From the NCBI RefSeq assembly GCF_003713065.1, contig NZ_CP033433.1, forward strand, positions 1,771,001 to 1,835,000: a stretch of DNA of 64,000 nucleotides, in the 5' to 3' direction. The notes beneath the pieces were generated by a model. That model made no database searches. It was not told the origin of the DNA and saw only the letters and a list, made by a program, of their open reading frames with translations. The stretch comes from Cohnella candidum. GTDB taxonomy: Bacteria > Bacillota > Bacilli > Paenibacillales > Paenibacillaceae. This document shows, in pieces, positions 35,380-44,148 of the stretch; within the stretch, counting starts at the first letter, position 1; each line of letters starts with the position of its first letter. Position numbers and translations under genes: made by a program.

Positions 35380-36687
35380 TTAAAGTTCCAGCCCGCCGGA
35401 TTCTTCCATCCGGTAAGGCTCCAAAGGATATCCCCACTTCTCCATGTCGGCCTGATTGAGCCGAACCGTGAGCAGAAGCCAATCTTCGTCGGCTTGCGAT
35501 TCCGTGACCTCTCCGACGCGGTAAGCGAGAGAGGCCAAGTCCCCGCGTGATGCCGGAATGCGGAGCGTGCACCAGTCGCCAAGCAGTTTGTCCTCGATCG
35601 CCTCGAGCAAGCGGGCCAAATCCCGCTCGCTGAACGCGCTCATGCGGATCGTATCCGGCCCTCCGGCCAGCAAGGACATTGAAGCGGCGGATACCTTATC
35701 GATTTTATTCCATATGTTCAGCATCGGTTTGCCCGCCGCGCCAAGCTCCTCCAACACTTCCTCCACGACCTGTTTCTGGCGGTCTCTCATCGGCGAGGAC
35801 GCGTCCATGACGTGAAGCAGCAAATCGGCCTCGTTCGCTTCCTCGAGCGTCGCCCGGAAAGCGGCGACGAGATCGTGAGGAAGGTGCTGAATGAAGCCGA
35901 CCGTGTCGGTCAGCACGACTTCCTTGCCGCTCGGCAGGCGAAGCGCGCGCGAGGTCGGATCCAGCGTCGCGAACAGTTTGTCCTCCGCCAGGACGTCCGC
36001 GAGCGTCAACTGCCGAAGCAGCGTCGATTTGCCTGCGTTCGTGTAGCCGACGAGCGCCACCTGCACGACGCCGCTTTTGCGCCGGCGCTCCCGGTGCAGG
36101 GTACGGTGCTGCATAACGGCTTCAAGCTGCCGTTTCAGCTCGGAAATCCGGTTGCGGACGTGCCGCCGGTCGGTCTCCAGCTTGGTCTCCCCGGGACCTC
36201 GCGTCCCGATGCCGCCGCCGAGGCGCGACAGGTTGATGCCCTGTCCCGACAGCCTCGGAAGCAGATAGGACAGCTGCGCCAGCTCGACCTGCAGGATTCC
36301 TTCCCGCGTTTTGGCGCGTCCCGCGAAAATATCGAGAATCAATTGCGTCCGGTCGATGATCTTCAGATCCAGCTCTTCCTCCAGGTTCCGAACCTGGGCG
36401 CCGGACAGCTCCTGGTCGAATATCGCCGTTACGGCCCCGGTCTCCGCGGCAGCGGCTTTGATTTCCTGGGCTTTGCCTTTGCCGACGAACCATTTGGAAT
36501 CCGGCACGTCGCGGTTCTGCGTTAAAGTGGCGACCACTTCCACGCCCGCCGTCTCGGCCAAGGAGATCAATTCCTGCAGCGAGTGGCCCGGATCTCCTCC
36601 GGACCGTTTGACGATATCGGTCACGAGGCTGACGACGATCGCCTTTTCGGCTTCGCCGGCGCCCGTGTCGTAGCCGTTCTGTCTCAA
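35380..36687 (-). CDS. hflX: ribosome-associated GTPase HflX
   Basis: GTPase of 435 aa that splits or rescues stalled 70S ribosomes and 50S subunits. The N-terminal HflX domain and the glycine-rich linker LSRLGGGIGTRGPGETKLE precede the G domain: G1 GYTNAGKST, G3 DTVGFI, G4 NKID. I chose TTG 36687 with AGAGAGG 8 nt upstream; the frame continues to 36723 without a good ribosome site. It starts 41 bp after spoVK. Confidence 0.93.
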   Translation of the reverse strand: MRQNGYDTGAGEAEKAIVVSLVTDIVKRSGGDPGHSLQELISLAETAGVEVVATLTQNRDVPDSKWFVGKGKAQEIKAAAAETGAVTAIFDQELSGAQVRNLEEELDLKIIDRTQLILDIFAGRAKTREGILQVELAQLSYLLPRLSGQGINLSRLGGGIGTRGPGETKLETDRRHVRNRISELKRQLEAVMQHRTLHRERRRKSGVVQVALVGYTNAGKSTLLRQLTLADVLAEDKLFATLDPTSRALRLPSGKEVVLTDTVGFIQHLPHDLVAAFRATLEEANEADLLLHVMDASSPMRDRQKQVVEEVLEELGAAGKPMLNIWNKIDKVSAASMSLLAGGPDTIRMSAFSERDLARLLEAIEDKLLGDWCTLRIPASRGDLASLAYRVGEVTESQADEDWLLLTVRLNQADMEKWGYPLEPYRMEESGGLEL

Positions 36688-36727
36688 TGCGCATTCCTCT
36701 CTTCGCTGCCTTTCGCCCGTCAACGCT

Positions 36728-37720
36728 TTACAAACCCCGCACGTCCTCCGGCCGCAGGGACATGAGCTCCTGTTTCCCGGGGGAACCCGAGGGATATTGC
36801 GACAGCAGCCGAACCGCCTGGTAGCGGATGGCGCGTTCGATCACGTTGCGGACGTATCTGGCGTTGCTAAAATGGTAGATCGATTCGGCTTTTTCCTGCA
36901 CCAGCAGCTCCCTGAGCTTGAACAGCGTCTGGGGAAGCAAGGCGTAGTCCCGATCTTTGGCCATGCCCTCCGCGATCTGGATCAATTGGTCCACGGAATA
37001 ATCCGGGAATTCCATCTGGATCGGGAAACGCGACGGCAGCCCGGGATTCGTCAGCAAAAAGCCCTCGATCTCCAAAGTATACCCGGCCAGGATGAGGACG
37101 AATTGGTTTTTATAATCTTCCATCGCTTTAACGAGCGTATCGATCGCTTCTTTGCCGAAATCCTTCTCCCCGCCCCGGGCCAAGCTGTAAGCCTCGTCGA
37201 CGAACAGGACGCCGCCGAGCGCTTTTTTGACCAGGTCGCGCGTTTTCTGCGCGGTATGCCCGATGTATTCCCCGACCAGATCGGCGCGCTCGACTTCGAC
37301 GAGATGCCCTTTGGCAAGCAGTCCCATCCCCTGAAACAGCCGGGCGAGCAGCCGCGCGACCGTCGTTTTCCCGGTGCCGGGGTTTCCTTTGAAAATCATA
37401 TGGTATACGTGCGAATGTGCCTGAAGGCCCGCTTCGTGGCGGAGCTGCGTAACTTGAAGAAGCGCGTAGATTTCGTACACGAGCTCCTTGACGTTCTCCA
37501 AGCCGACCATGCGTTCGAGCTCTCGCTGCCATTCGGCCCATGGACCGTTCTGGGGCAGCGCCTTCAAGGCCCCGGCGCCGTCCGCATAAGAGCCGGAAGC
37601 CTGGGCCGCAGCCCCGCCGTCCGATTCGGTTTTGCGAAGGATAATGTTGATTTGCCTGGAGGGCCGCATCGCGGCGGACCCCGCTTCCCTCACGTTTTCT
37701 TTACCCGCCCTCGCGTTCAT
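36728..37720 (-). CDS. spoVK: stage V sporulation protein K (AAA+ ATPase)
   Basis: AAA+ ATPase of 330 aa made in the mother cell and needed for spore maturation. Walker A is GNPGTGKTT, Walker B GVLFVDEAYSL, sensor and Arg-finger segment LPSRFPIQMEFPDY. The spoVK-hflX-ynbB-glnR-glnA order is that of B. subtilis. I chose ATG 37720 with GGGGTG upstream rather than GTG 37729. Confidence 0.92.
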   Translation of the reverse strand: MNARAGKENVREAGSAAMRPSRQINIILRKTESDGGAAAQASGSYADGAGALKALPQNGPWAEWQRELERMVGLENVKELVYEIYALLQVTQLRHEAGLQAHSHVYHMIFKGNPGTGKTTVARLLARLFQGMGLLAKGHLVEVERADLVGEYIGHTAQKTRDLVKKALGGVLFVDEAYSLARGGEKDFGKEAIDTLVKAMEDYKNQFVLILAGYTLEIEGFLLTNPGLPSRFPIQMEFPDYSVDQLIQIAEGMAKDRDYALLPQTLFKLRELLVQEKAESIYHFSNARYVRNVIERAIRYQAVRLLSQYPSGSPGKQELMSLRPEDVRGL

Positions 37721-37808
37721 CGCGTTCACCCCGGAAGGCCGTAGTCGGTGCGCATGAACCGTTCATGCCTCCGCCCTAACCAATGTATTCCGGGTACGGG
37801 CCGCCTAG

Positions 37809-38471
37809 TCATCCGATCGCGAGCCGGAGCTTCGTCAGCTGCCATTTCACGAACGCCAGCGTTTCCCTCGTCTCATGGTACGCCATGTTCATGACTTTGG
37901 AATCCGTGACGCTGACGATCGCGGACATGCCAAGCGTGTCGGCGATATCACGGGCTCTCGCCCCGTGATAGGAATGCGTAACGATCACTGCCGTGTGCCA
38001 GCCCTCGGCCGCCATGATGGCTTTCGCGTTCACCAGGTTTTCGTACGTGCTGCGGGAGGTTGCGTCCAGACGAATTGCTTTTTCCGGAACGCCCTGCTCC
38101 ACCAGGTAATCCCTCATGCCCTCGGCTTCCGTGATCGTCGCACCGCCCGCGTCAAGCCCGCCGGTCACGATGATCCGGGAGTAGACGCCGGCATCGTAAA
38201 GGCTGATCGCATAATCCAGCCGCTCCCGTAAACCGGGGCTCGGCTTATTTTGCCACAAAGAAGCGCCGAGCACGACTCCGACATCCGCCCGTTTCCCCAG
38301 TCCGGCCGCGTCAACGCCTTCGAACGTCACGATCTGCCGGTACAAGCCCGCACACCACAACAGAAGCAGCGCGGCAACCGCGCACGCCGCCCATAAGGCG
38401 ATGCGCAGCGGACGTCTCCGGGGACGTTTGTCCAACATGGAAAACGCCTTGCCTTTCGCGGGAAACATCAT
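37809..38471 (-). CDS. YdcF/SanA-like DUF218 membrane protein
   Basis: A 220-aa protein with a basic N-terminus, one membrane anchor (about 25-45) and an extracytoplasmic DUF218 domain: VGVVLGASLWQNKPSPGLRERLD, IIVTGG, DATSRSTYENLVNAK and VIVTHSYHGARA. Members such as SanA affect envelope permeability. ATG 38471 overlaps the DUF402 stop by 4 bp; the long open frame to 39005 is a shadow of that gene. Confidence 0.85.
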   Translation of the reverse strand: MMFPAKGKAFSMLDKRPRRRPLRIALWAACAVAALLLLWCAGLYRQIVTFEGVDAAGLGKRADVGVVLGASLWQNKPSPGLRERLDYAISLYDAGVYSRIIVTGGLDAGGATITEAEGMRDYLVEQGVPEKAIRLDATSRSTYENLVNAKAIMAAEGWHTAVIVTHSYHGARARDIADTLGMSAIVSVTDSKVMNMAYHETRETLAFVKWQLTKLRLAIG

Positions 38472-39034
38472 CCGATGGAGGTCCCTTTCTCCCATCCCAG
38501 CTTTTCCAGCAGCATTTTGCGATGGCGGATGCTCATATCGAAATAAGGGAACTTCTTGTTCCGGATCAATTCCAGCAGCCGGTTCGCCGTACGCTGGGCC
38601 ATGTCGGAATCCTTCTGCGAAATGATGCCGTCGTCCAGCGCTTCCTCCAGCTCGTCTTCGTCCAGAAGCAGCAGCTCTCCCGTCGGCAGCATGACGATAT
38701 CGAGATAGAGATCGTCGAACCATGGGACCTGCTGGTCGGTCAGCCCCTGCGTTTTGCAAATATCGATGTACCACTGGACCACGTTGCCTTGCGGGTCGAA
38801 CATCGTCGTGACGACGAAATGCTCGCCTTTCGGAAAATGCTGCATCCACAAGTAGCCCCTGTCCGCGAGGCACATCCTCCGGCCGTTGTATTCCTTCCAC
38901 AGCGGGTCGCGGAGCTCCTGGATCCGGTACAGCGTCACGAAACCGCGGAAGTGCGGATCGTCCATCGGAAAACAGGCGTAGTTCTTCTTCAAAATGCGGC
39001 GCCAATTGGCCCGGTCCGAGAATTTACGTTTCAT
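38468..39034 (-). CDS. DUF402 protein (predicted nucleoside tri-/diphosphatase)
   Basis: A 188-aa soluble protein of the DUF402 family (B. subtilis YgaC and S. aureus Sav1646 relatives). The conserved barrel core is VTTMFDPQGNVVQWYIDICK, then PWFDDLYLDIVMLPTGELLLLDEDELEEAL, with the metal-binding Asp/Glu residues expected for a nucleoside tri-/diphosphatase. ATG 39034 has AAAGGAACG about 11 nt upstream. Translationally coupled to the DUF218 gene. Confidence 0.85.
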   Translation of the reverse strand: MKRKFSDRANWRRILKKNYACFPMDDPHFRGFVTLYRIQELRDPLWKEYNGRRMCLADRGYLWMQHFPKGEHFVVTTMFDPQGNVVQWYIDICKTQGLTDQQVPWFDDLYLDIVMLPTGELLLLDEDELEEALDDGIISQKDSDMAQRTANRLLELIRNKKFPYFDMSIRHRKMLLEKLGWEKGTSIG

Positions 39035-39192
39035 GGGAGGACGTTCCTTTCCGTCCGGCGGAATCCCGCGAGCGGGAAAGGTGCGCCGGTCAGTCTCGAC
39101 ATATAACCAAAGCTTACCACAATCTGACGCCGCCCACCAGTTTGCCGATTTCCGCGGCTTGGCGCGGCAGCCGCACGCCAACCGCCATCGCA

Positions 39193-39228
39193 GCAAAACG
39201 AAAAACCCGGCATCCGAGATGCCGGGTT
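39193..39228 (-). terminator. terminator of the PBP1A gene
   Basis: On the reverse strand AACCCGGCATC pairs with GATGCCGGGTT around TCG, followed by TTTCGTTTTG. Confidence 0.85.
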
Positions 39229-39238
39229 CTGCTGGGTT

Positions 39239-41896
39239 TCATTCGGGTGAAGAAGACGGAAGGATCTCCGGGTCCGAAGCCGAGCTTGAGGAGGGGCTGG
39301 CGGACGGACTGGACGACGGGCTGGCGGATGCGCTTGGCTCCGGGCTGTCGGGCAGCGTCCCGGCCGTCTTCGTGCTCGGCGACGGAGAAGGATTGTCGGC
39401 CGGCGTCTCGGAAGGCGACGGCGACGGCGATTGCGATGGACTCGGCGATGGCGACGGGCTCTGGGAAGGCGAAGGGCTTGGCGATTCCTGGCCACCCCCG
39501 CCACCCCCGCCGCCCTCGTCGGTTCCGCCGGTGCCGTCTTGACCCGTATCTCCGCCGGGCGTGGGCGATTCCGAAGGCGAAGGAGATGGGGTCTCCGCTC
39601 CGGAGACGACCTTGACCGTCACCTGTTCGGAAGGCTCGCTTTCCTGCTGCGACTTCGGATCGTAAGCCGTGACGTAATACGTGTAGGTCTGATCCGGCAA
39701 CAGCGCCAAATCGTCGAACGCGGGATCGGCCGTTTCGGCGAGCTTCGCGAAATCGGCGTCAGCCTGAGACTTCCGGTACACCCGGAATGTCGTGCCTTCC
39801 GGAGCATTCGGCGCGCTCCAGTTGAGCGAGACGGACACGGTGTCCGGGTTGTAAGCTGCCGTCAATCCCGTGACGGCAGCCAGCGGTTTCCCGTCGATGA
39901 CGCCTTCCGGTTTCGGGAACGACTGCTTTTTCTTCCCTTCGAGCGCTTTGGACATGACCTTGGAGAACAAGGCGGCCGCCTGGCCGCTGCTCTGCTGCAC
40001 GAGATGGTTCTTATCCGTGTTGTCGTATCCCACCCAAACGGCGGCCGTCAATTCCGGCGTGTAGCCCACGAACCATACGTCGCGGTTGCCCCCTGCATTG
40101 ACCGGCAGCCCCTTGATGCCGTGCTGCGTCGTGCCGGTTTTGCCGACGACGGTGCGTCCGGGAATTTGGGCGCGAACGCCCGTTCCGCCCGTCTGCGTGA
40201 CCCCTTGCAGAACCTGGGTCACGTAATAAGCCGTTTGGGGCGACATGACCCGCTTCGCTTTCGGGGGACTGAATTCGTACACGACTTCCCCGCGGCTGTT
40301 CGTGATCGACAGGATGGAATGCGGGTCCATCAGCGTCCCGCCGTTCGCGAACGCGCTGTACGCCCGCGCCATCTCCAGAGGCGATGCGCCGTGCGTGAGG
40401 CCCCCGAGCGCGATCGCCAGGTTCCGGTCCTGTTTGCTGTCGAGATCGATGCCGAGCTTCGAGGCGAAATCAAGGCCTTTTTTGACGCCGATCTGGTTAA
40501 GCAGCCAAACGGCCGGTTGGTTACGGGATTCCTTGACGGCTTGGGTCATCGCGACCGGGCCGATGTATTTCGTCTTATTGGAGTCCGTCGGACAGTACTT
40601 GCCGTCGTTATAGCAAGTCTTGTCGTCCCGCAGGATGGACCACGGGAAGTAGTCGCCGGTCTCGATCGCCGGACCGTACGTGGAGATCGGCTTGAACGAG
40701 GAGCCCGGCTGCCGCTGCTTGGTGACGCGGTTCCAGCCTTGTTTCTCGTAATCCCGTCCGCCGATCATCGCGATCAGCGAGCCGTCGTGCTGGTCCATGA
40801 TGACCATCGAGCTCTGGATTTTGATTTCGTCCTTGCTCTTCTCGAAGTTGCTGTCGTCCTTGTAGACGTCTTCCATCGCTTTCTGCGCTTTCGTGTCGAT
40901 AGTCGTCTTGATCGTGTAGCCGCCGCTCAGAAGCTCTTCCTCGCTCAGGTCGGTAACGGCTTTGGCTTCGTCCACGACGTAATCGATATACGATTGGTAC
41001 TGCTGCTTGCTTTTCGGCACCACGTCGGGATTGTAATCGACCTTCTTCGCCGCCTCCGCCTGTTCCGCGGTAATGAGTCCCTGATCCTGCATGAGCGAGA
41101 GAACGACGGCCCGCCGCTCCTTGGACTTCTCCGGGTTCGAGATCGGGTTGTAGGTGCCCGGAGCTTTCGGGATCCCCGCCAGCGTGGCGATTTCCCACGG
41201 CTCCAGCTGCTGCTTCGGATCCTTGCTCGTGATGTCCTTATTGAAGTAGTACTTGGCCGCGGTTTTGATCCCGTACTGGCCTTTGCCGAAATAAATCCGG
41301 TTCAGGTACAGCTCCAAAATTTCGTCTTTGCTCTTATGGCGCTCCAGCGCGAGCGCGATCGAGGCTTCCGTTCCTTTGCGGAACAGCGTCTTGTCCGAAT
41401 TCAGGAAAATGTTCTTGGCGACCTGCTGGGTAATCGTGCTCGCGCCCTCCACGGCGCTTCTGGAGACGACGTCCTTGACCAAAGCGCGCCCGATACCGAA
41501 CAAATCGACCCCGCCGTGCTCATAAAACCGTTTATCCTCCGTCGCGACGAAGGCGTCCTTCACCATTTTCGGAATATCGTTGATGGCGACGAATTCGCGG
41601 TTGCCTTCCGAAACGTAGAGCTTGGCGACCTGTTTGTCATTCTTATCCACGATGACGGAAGCGGAGTCCAGATTCAACTTATTGAGGTTCTGGCTCAAGA
41701 TGCGCTCGCCGTTCAAAATAATAAGCAAATAGCCCACGACGGCGCAAACGATGCCCAGCAGCACGACGAAGAACAGCCAGATCAGAGCTCTTTTCTTGCT
41801 GCGCTTGCGCGGAGGACGCTTGGCATTGCCGCCTCCCCGGTTTCCTTCCTGGCCGCCGCTCCTGGGGGCTCGGCTCGTTGAAGGTTTTTCCTGCAT
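39239..41896 (-). CDS. class A penicillin-binding protein (PBP1A family) with FN3 domain and Ser/Pro tail
   Basis: Bifunctional peptidoglycan synthase of 885 aa. A basic cytoplasmic tail and membrane anchor (about 38-62) precede the glycosyltransferase domain (ATEDKRFYEHGGVD with catalytic Glu; GASTITQQVAKN). The transpeptidase domain has QPGSSFKP (SxxK), the KESRNQPA segment and VGKTGTTQ (KTG). A fibronectin type III domain follows (about 675-760). The last 120 residues are low-complexity Ser, Pro, Thr and Gly repeats. I chose ATG 41896 (GAAGGGGGAAA upstream) over GTG 41920. Confidence 0.93.
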   Translation of the reverse strand: MQEKPSTSRAPRSGGQEGNRGGGNAKRPPRKRSKKRALIWLFFVVLLGIVCAVVGYLLIILNGERILSQNLNKLNLDSASVIVDKNDKQVAKLYVSEGNREFVAINDIPKMVKDAFVATEDKRFYEHGGVDLFGIGRALVKDVVSRSAVEGASTITQQVAKNIFLNSDKTLFRKGTEASIALALERHKSKDEILELYLNRIYFGKGQYGIKTAAKYYFNKDITSKDPKQQLEPWEIATLAGIPKAPGTYNPISNPEKSKERRAVVLSLMQDQGLITAEQAEAAKKVDYNPDVVPKSKQQYQSYIDYVVDEAKAVTDLSEEELLSGGYTIKTTIDTKAQKAMEDVYKDDSNFEKSKDEIKIQSSMVIMDQHDGSLIAMIGGRDYEKQGWNRVTKQRQPGSSFKPISTYGPAIETGDYFPWSILRDDKTCYNDGKYCPTDSNKTKYIGPVAMTQAVKESRNQPAVWLLNQIGVKKGLDFASKLGIDLDSKQDRNLAIALGGLTHGASPLEMARAYSAFANGGTLMDPHSILSITNSRGEVVYEFSPPKAKRVMSPQTAYYVTQVLQGVTQTGGTGVRAQIPGRTVVGKTGTTQHGIKGLPVNAGGNRDVWFVGYTPELTAAVWVGYDNTDKNHLVQQSSGQAAALFSKVMSKALEGKKKQSFPKPEGVIDGKPLAAVTGLTAAYNPDTVSVSLNWSAPNAPEGTTFRVYRKSQADADFAKLAETADPAFDDLALLPDQTYTYYVTAYDPKSQQESEPSEQVTVKVVSGAETPSPSPSESPTPGGDTGQDGTGGTDEGGGGGGGGQESPSPSPSQSPSPSPSPSQSPSPSPSETPADNPSPSPSTKTAGTLPDSPEPSASASPSSSPSASPSSSSASDPEILPSSSPE

Positions 41897-41973
41897 GGTA
41901 GTTTCCCCCTTCTGCTCCACTTACTCTCTCTCTAGCTAACATACCCTGAAACCCCAAGCCTAAAAAGGTCCCG

Positions 41974-42007
41974 GCAAAAAGAGAACAACCCGCTCACGAG
42001 GGTTGCT
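41974..42007 (-). terminator. hfq terminator
   Basis: On the reverse strand AGCAACCC pairs with GGGTTGTT, followed by CTCTTTTTG. Confidence 0.75.
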
Positions 42008-42083
42008 CCGGCCGGTCTCTATTCTGTTAAACGAATGGCGAGGGTAAAAGGTTTCGCGATTCCCGCCCGACGCGCCCGAGGGA

Positions 42084-42326
42084 TCAAGCCTCGGCGGTCG
42101 TTTCCTGCTGCATCAAGGATACGTTGCGCTGCGGCATGAACGTGCTGATGGCGTGTTTGTAAACCATCTGCTGCCGCCCTTCGCTGTCGATGACGATGGT
42201 GAAGTTGTCGAAAGCGCGGACGACGCCGCGGATTTGAAACCCGTTGGTCAAGTAAACGGTGACCGGGATGCTGTCTTTGCGAAGTTGATTTAAGAAGGTG
42301 TCCTGGATGTTGATGGATTTGTTCAT
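42084..42326 (-). CDS. hfq: RNA chaperone Hfq
   Basis: An 80-aa Sm-like hexameric RNA chaperone. Sm1 is [21 protein letters not shown] and Sm2 is [10 protein letters not shown], containing the YKH motif at the U-binding pore. It follows miaA as in Bacillales, with a 65-bp gap. Confidence 0.97.
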   Translation of the reverse strand: MNKSINIQDTFLNQLRKDSIPVTVYLTNGFQIRGVVRAFDNFTIVIDSEGRQQMVYKHAISTFMPQRNVSLMQQETTAEA

Positions 42327-42391
42327 CGGTTCAAAACCCCCATCGCCATAGTGAAAATCGCGTTATATGGAATTGCCGGATAAAGATTTCC

Positions 42392-43378
42392 TCAACGAAT
42401 ATATTCAAGATCGAGAAGAAACTTTCCTGCTATTATAGCACAAATCGAATTGAAAAGATCGGAGTTTTTTCCCTCCGCGTCCTTCTCCACCCAAACGAGG
42501 TCCTGCATGTGGCGGAACCAGGACAGCTGGCGTTTGGCAAAATGGCGCGTATCCCTCTTCAGAAGCTCTACGGCAGCCGGCAGGTCCGTCTCTCCTGCCA
42601 GGTAAGCCGCGATCTCCTTGTAGCCGAGCCCCTGCATCGAAACGGCCGACCGGGGAACGCCGGCTTCCATGAGCTTCTTGACTTCGCCGACGAGTCCTTC
42701 TTCGATCATGGCGTCAACCCGCGCGTTGATGCGGCGGTAGAGTTCCGCCCTGTCCATCGTCAATCCGATCAGGCAAAGCCGGTACGGGGATTCCTTGCGC
42801 GCGCCGCGCGTCTGCTCCTGCGTCTCGCTCAGCGTTTGTCCGGTCGTCTCGTACACCTCGAGGGCGCGGATCACCCGGCGCTCGTCGTTCGGATGGATCC
42901 GGGCCGCGGAACCCGGGTCGACTTGGGCGAGCCGGGCATGGAGCGCTTCGGCTCCGTGTTCATCGGCGAACGCCTGCATCCGGGCGCGAAACGCCTCATC
43001 CCCGGACTCGCCCTGGAACGTGAACCCGTAGCAGACCGACTCCACGTAGAGACCGGTGCCGCCGACGATGAAGGGGATTTTGCCGCGGGAGACGATCTCG
43101 CGGATTTTCTCCTCGCAAAGCCGCTGGAAAATCGACGCGGAGAAAGGCTCCTCGGGATCGAGGATGTCGATGAGATGGTGCGGGATGCCCTCCCGCTCCT
43201 CCAACGGGAGCTTCGCCGTTCCGATATCCATGCCGCGGTATACCTGCATGGAGTCGCCGCTGATGATCTCGCAGCCGGCGGCTTTGGCGATCCGCAGGCT
43301 GAGCTCGGTTTTGCCGACGGCGGTCGGGCCCACGAGCACGAGCAGCGGCGGCCGGTTATCTGTTTCCGGCAGCGTCAT
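42392..43378 (-). CDS. miaA: tRNA dimethylallyltransferase
   Basis: A 328-aa enzyme that prenylates A37 of tRNAs reading UNN codons. P-loop GPTAVGKTE, DSMQVYRGMDIGTAK, IPFIVGGTGLYV and the FAKRQLSWFR tRNA-contacting segment are present. It overlaps the upstream methyltransferase gene by 4 bp (ATGA). Confidence 0.96.
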   Translation of the reverse strand: MTLPETDNRPPLLVLVGPTAVGKTELSLRIAKAAGCEIISGDSMQVYRGMDIGTAKLPLEEREGIPHHLIDILDPEEPFSASIFQRLCEEKIREIVSRGKIPFIVGGTGLYVESVCYGFTFQGESGDEAFRARMQAFADEHGAEALHARLAQVDPGSAARIHPNDERRVIRALEVYETTGQTLSETQEQTRGARKESPYRLCLIGLTMDRAELYRRINARVDAMIEEGLVGEVKKLMEAGVPRSAVSMQGLGYKEIAAYLAGETDLPAAVELLKRDTRHFAKRQLSWFRHMQDLVWVEKDAEGKNSDLFNSICAIIAGKFLLDLEYIR

Positions 43379-44148
43379 ATCCTTATCACTCCATAGGAAA
43401 CGGCAGACGTGGAAACGCGCGCCGGGGCGAACCCGAGGCGCGCAAATTCGGCGCTGCCGCTCGTGTTTTTCAGGACGACCGATTTCCGCGCCACCCTCTT
43501 CGCTTCCCGCACCGTCTCCTCGGAGAGCGGCTCGTGAAACGCATGGGATCGCAGGGGCTGCAGGGACGCGGAAGTTTCGACGGGCCGCTCGAACATCGGG
43601 TCGAAATAAACGATGTCCACGCTACGGTCGGGCATGCCGAGCAGCATTTCCGCGTGGTTCCCGTGCCGGAGCTCGACGCGGCGGCACGCTTCGTCGGCTT
43701 CCGGCACGCCCGTGTCCGCGGCGTTCAGCCCTTCCCGGACGATGACGTACAAAAGCCGCGAGGCCTCGATCGCCGTAACCCGTCCTTCGGCACCCACGGC
43801 ATGGCTGAACACGAGAGCGTCCGAGGCGAGTCCCGCCGTGCAGTCCAGTACGGAATCGCCCGGTGCCGCGCCGGAGACGGAGACCATCGCGTCGGACTCG
43901 CCCGCGAGCAGCCGTTTGACGCGGATCAGGCCCATGCTCGGATGAAAGAACAGCGGCGGCTGGTCCCCGGAGACGTATCGAAGCCCGTCCGCGGACACGA
44001 CCAGCACGCCATCGGCGCCATGCTTCCGAAGCAAGCCGCGCAGCGTGTCCCTGCGCCGGGGCACGCAAGACGCGCCAAGCTCCTTCGCGAGCAGCAGAGC
44101 CCTCTCCGTCAAACCGGAGGCCGGTTTTTCGGCGGTCGTGACGATCAA
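43375..44148 (-). CDS. class I SAM-dependent methyltransferase, RsmJ-like
   Basis: A 257-aa methyltransferase of the RsmJ-like family found next to mutL/miaA in this group. The SAM site is GDSVLDCTAGLASDALVFSH and the target motif is IVYFDPMFERP, resembling the DPMYP-type motif of RsmJ (16S rRNA m2G1516). It overlaps the mutL stop by 4 bp. The exact target nucleotide is not certain. Confidence 0.8.
   Translation of the reverse strand: MIVTTAEKPASGLTERALLLAKELGASCVPRRRDTLRGLLRKHGADGVLVVSADGLRYVSGDQPPLFFHPSMGLIRVKRLLAGESDAMVSVSGAAPGDSVLDCTAGLASDALVFSHAVGAEGRVTAIEASRLLYVIVREGLNAADTGVPEADEACRRVELRHGNHAEMLLGMPDRSVDIVYFDPMFERPVETSASLQPLRSHAFHEPLSEETVREAKRVARKSVVLKNTSGSAEFARLGFAPARVSTSAVSYGVIRI

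Noticed and set aside
34092..35582. 496-residue version of YnbB
   Set aside because: The first 77 codons lie inside hflX in another frame and lack a ribosome site.
39431..41881. 816-residue plus-strand open frame opposite PBP1A
   Set aside because: Shadow frame; the reverse strand carries clear PBP catalytic motifs throughout.
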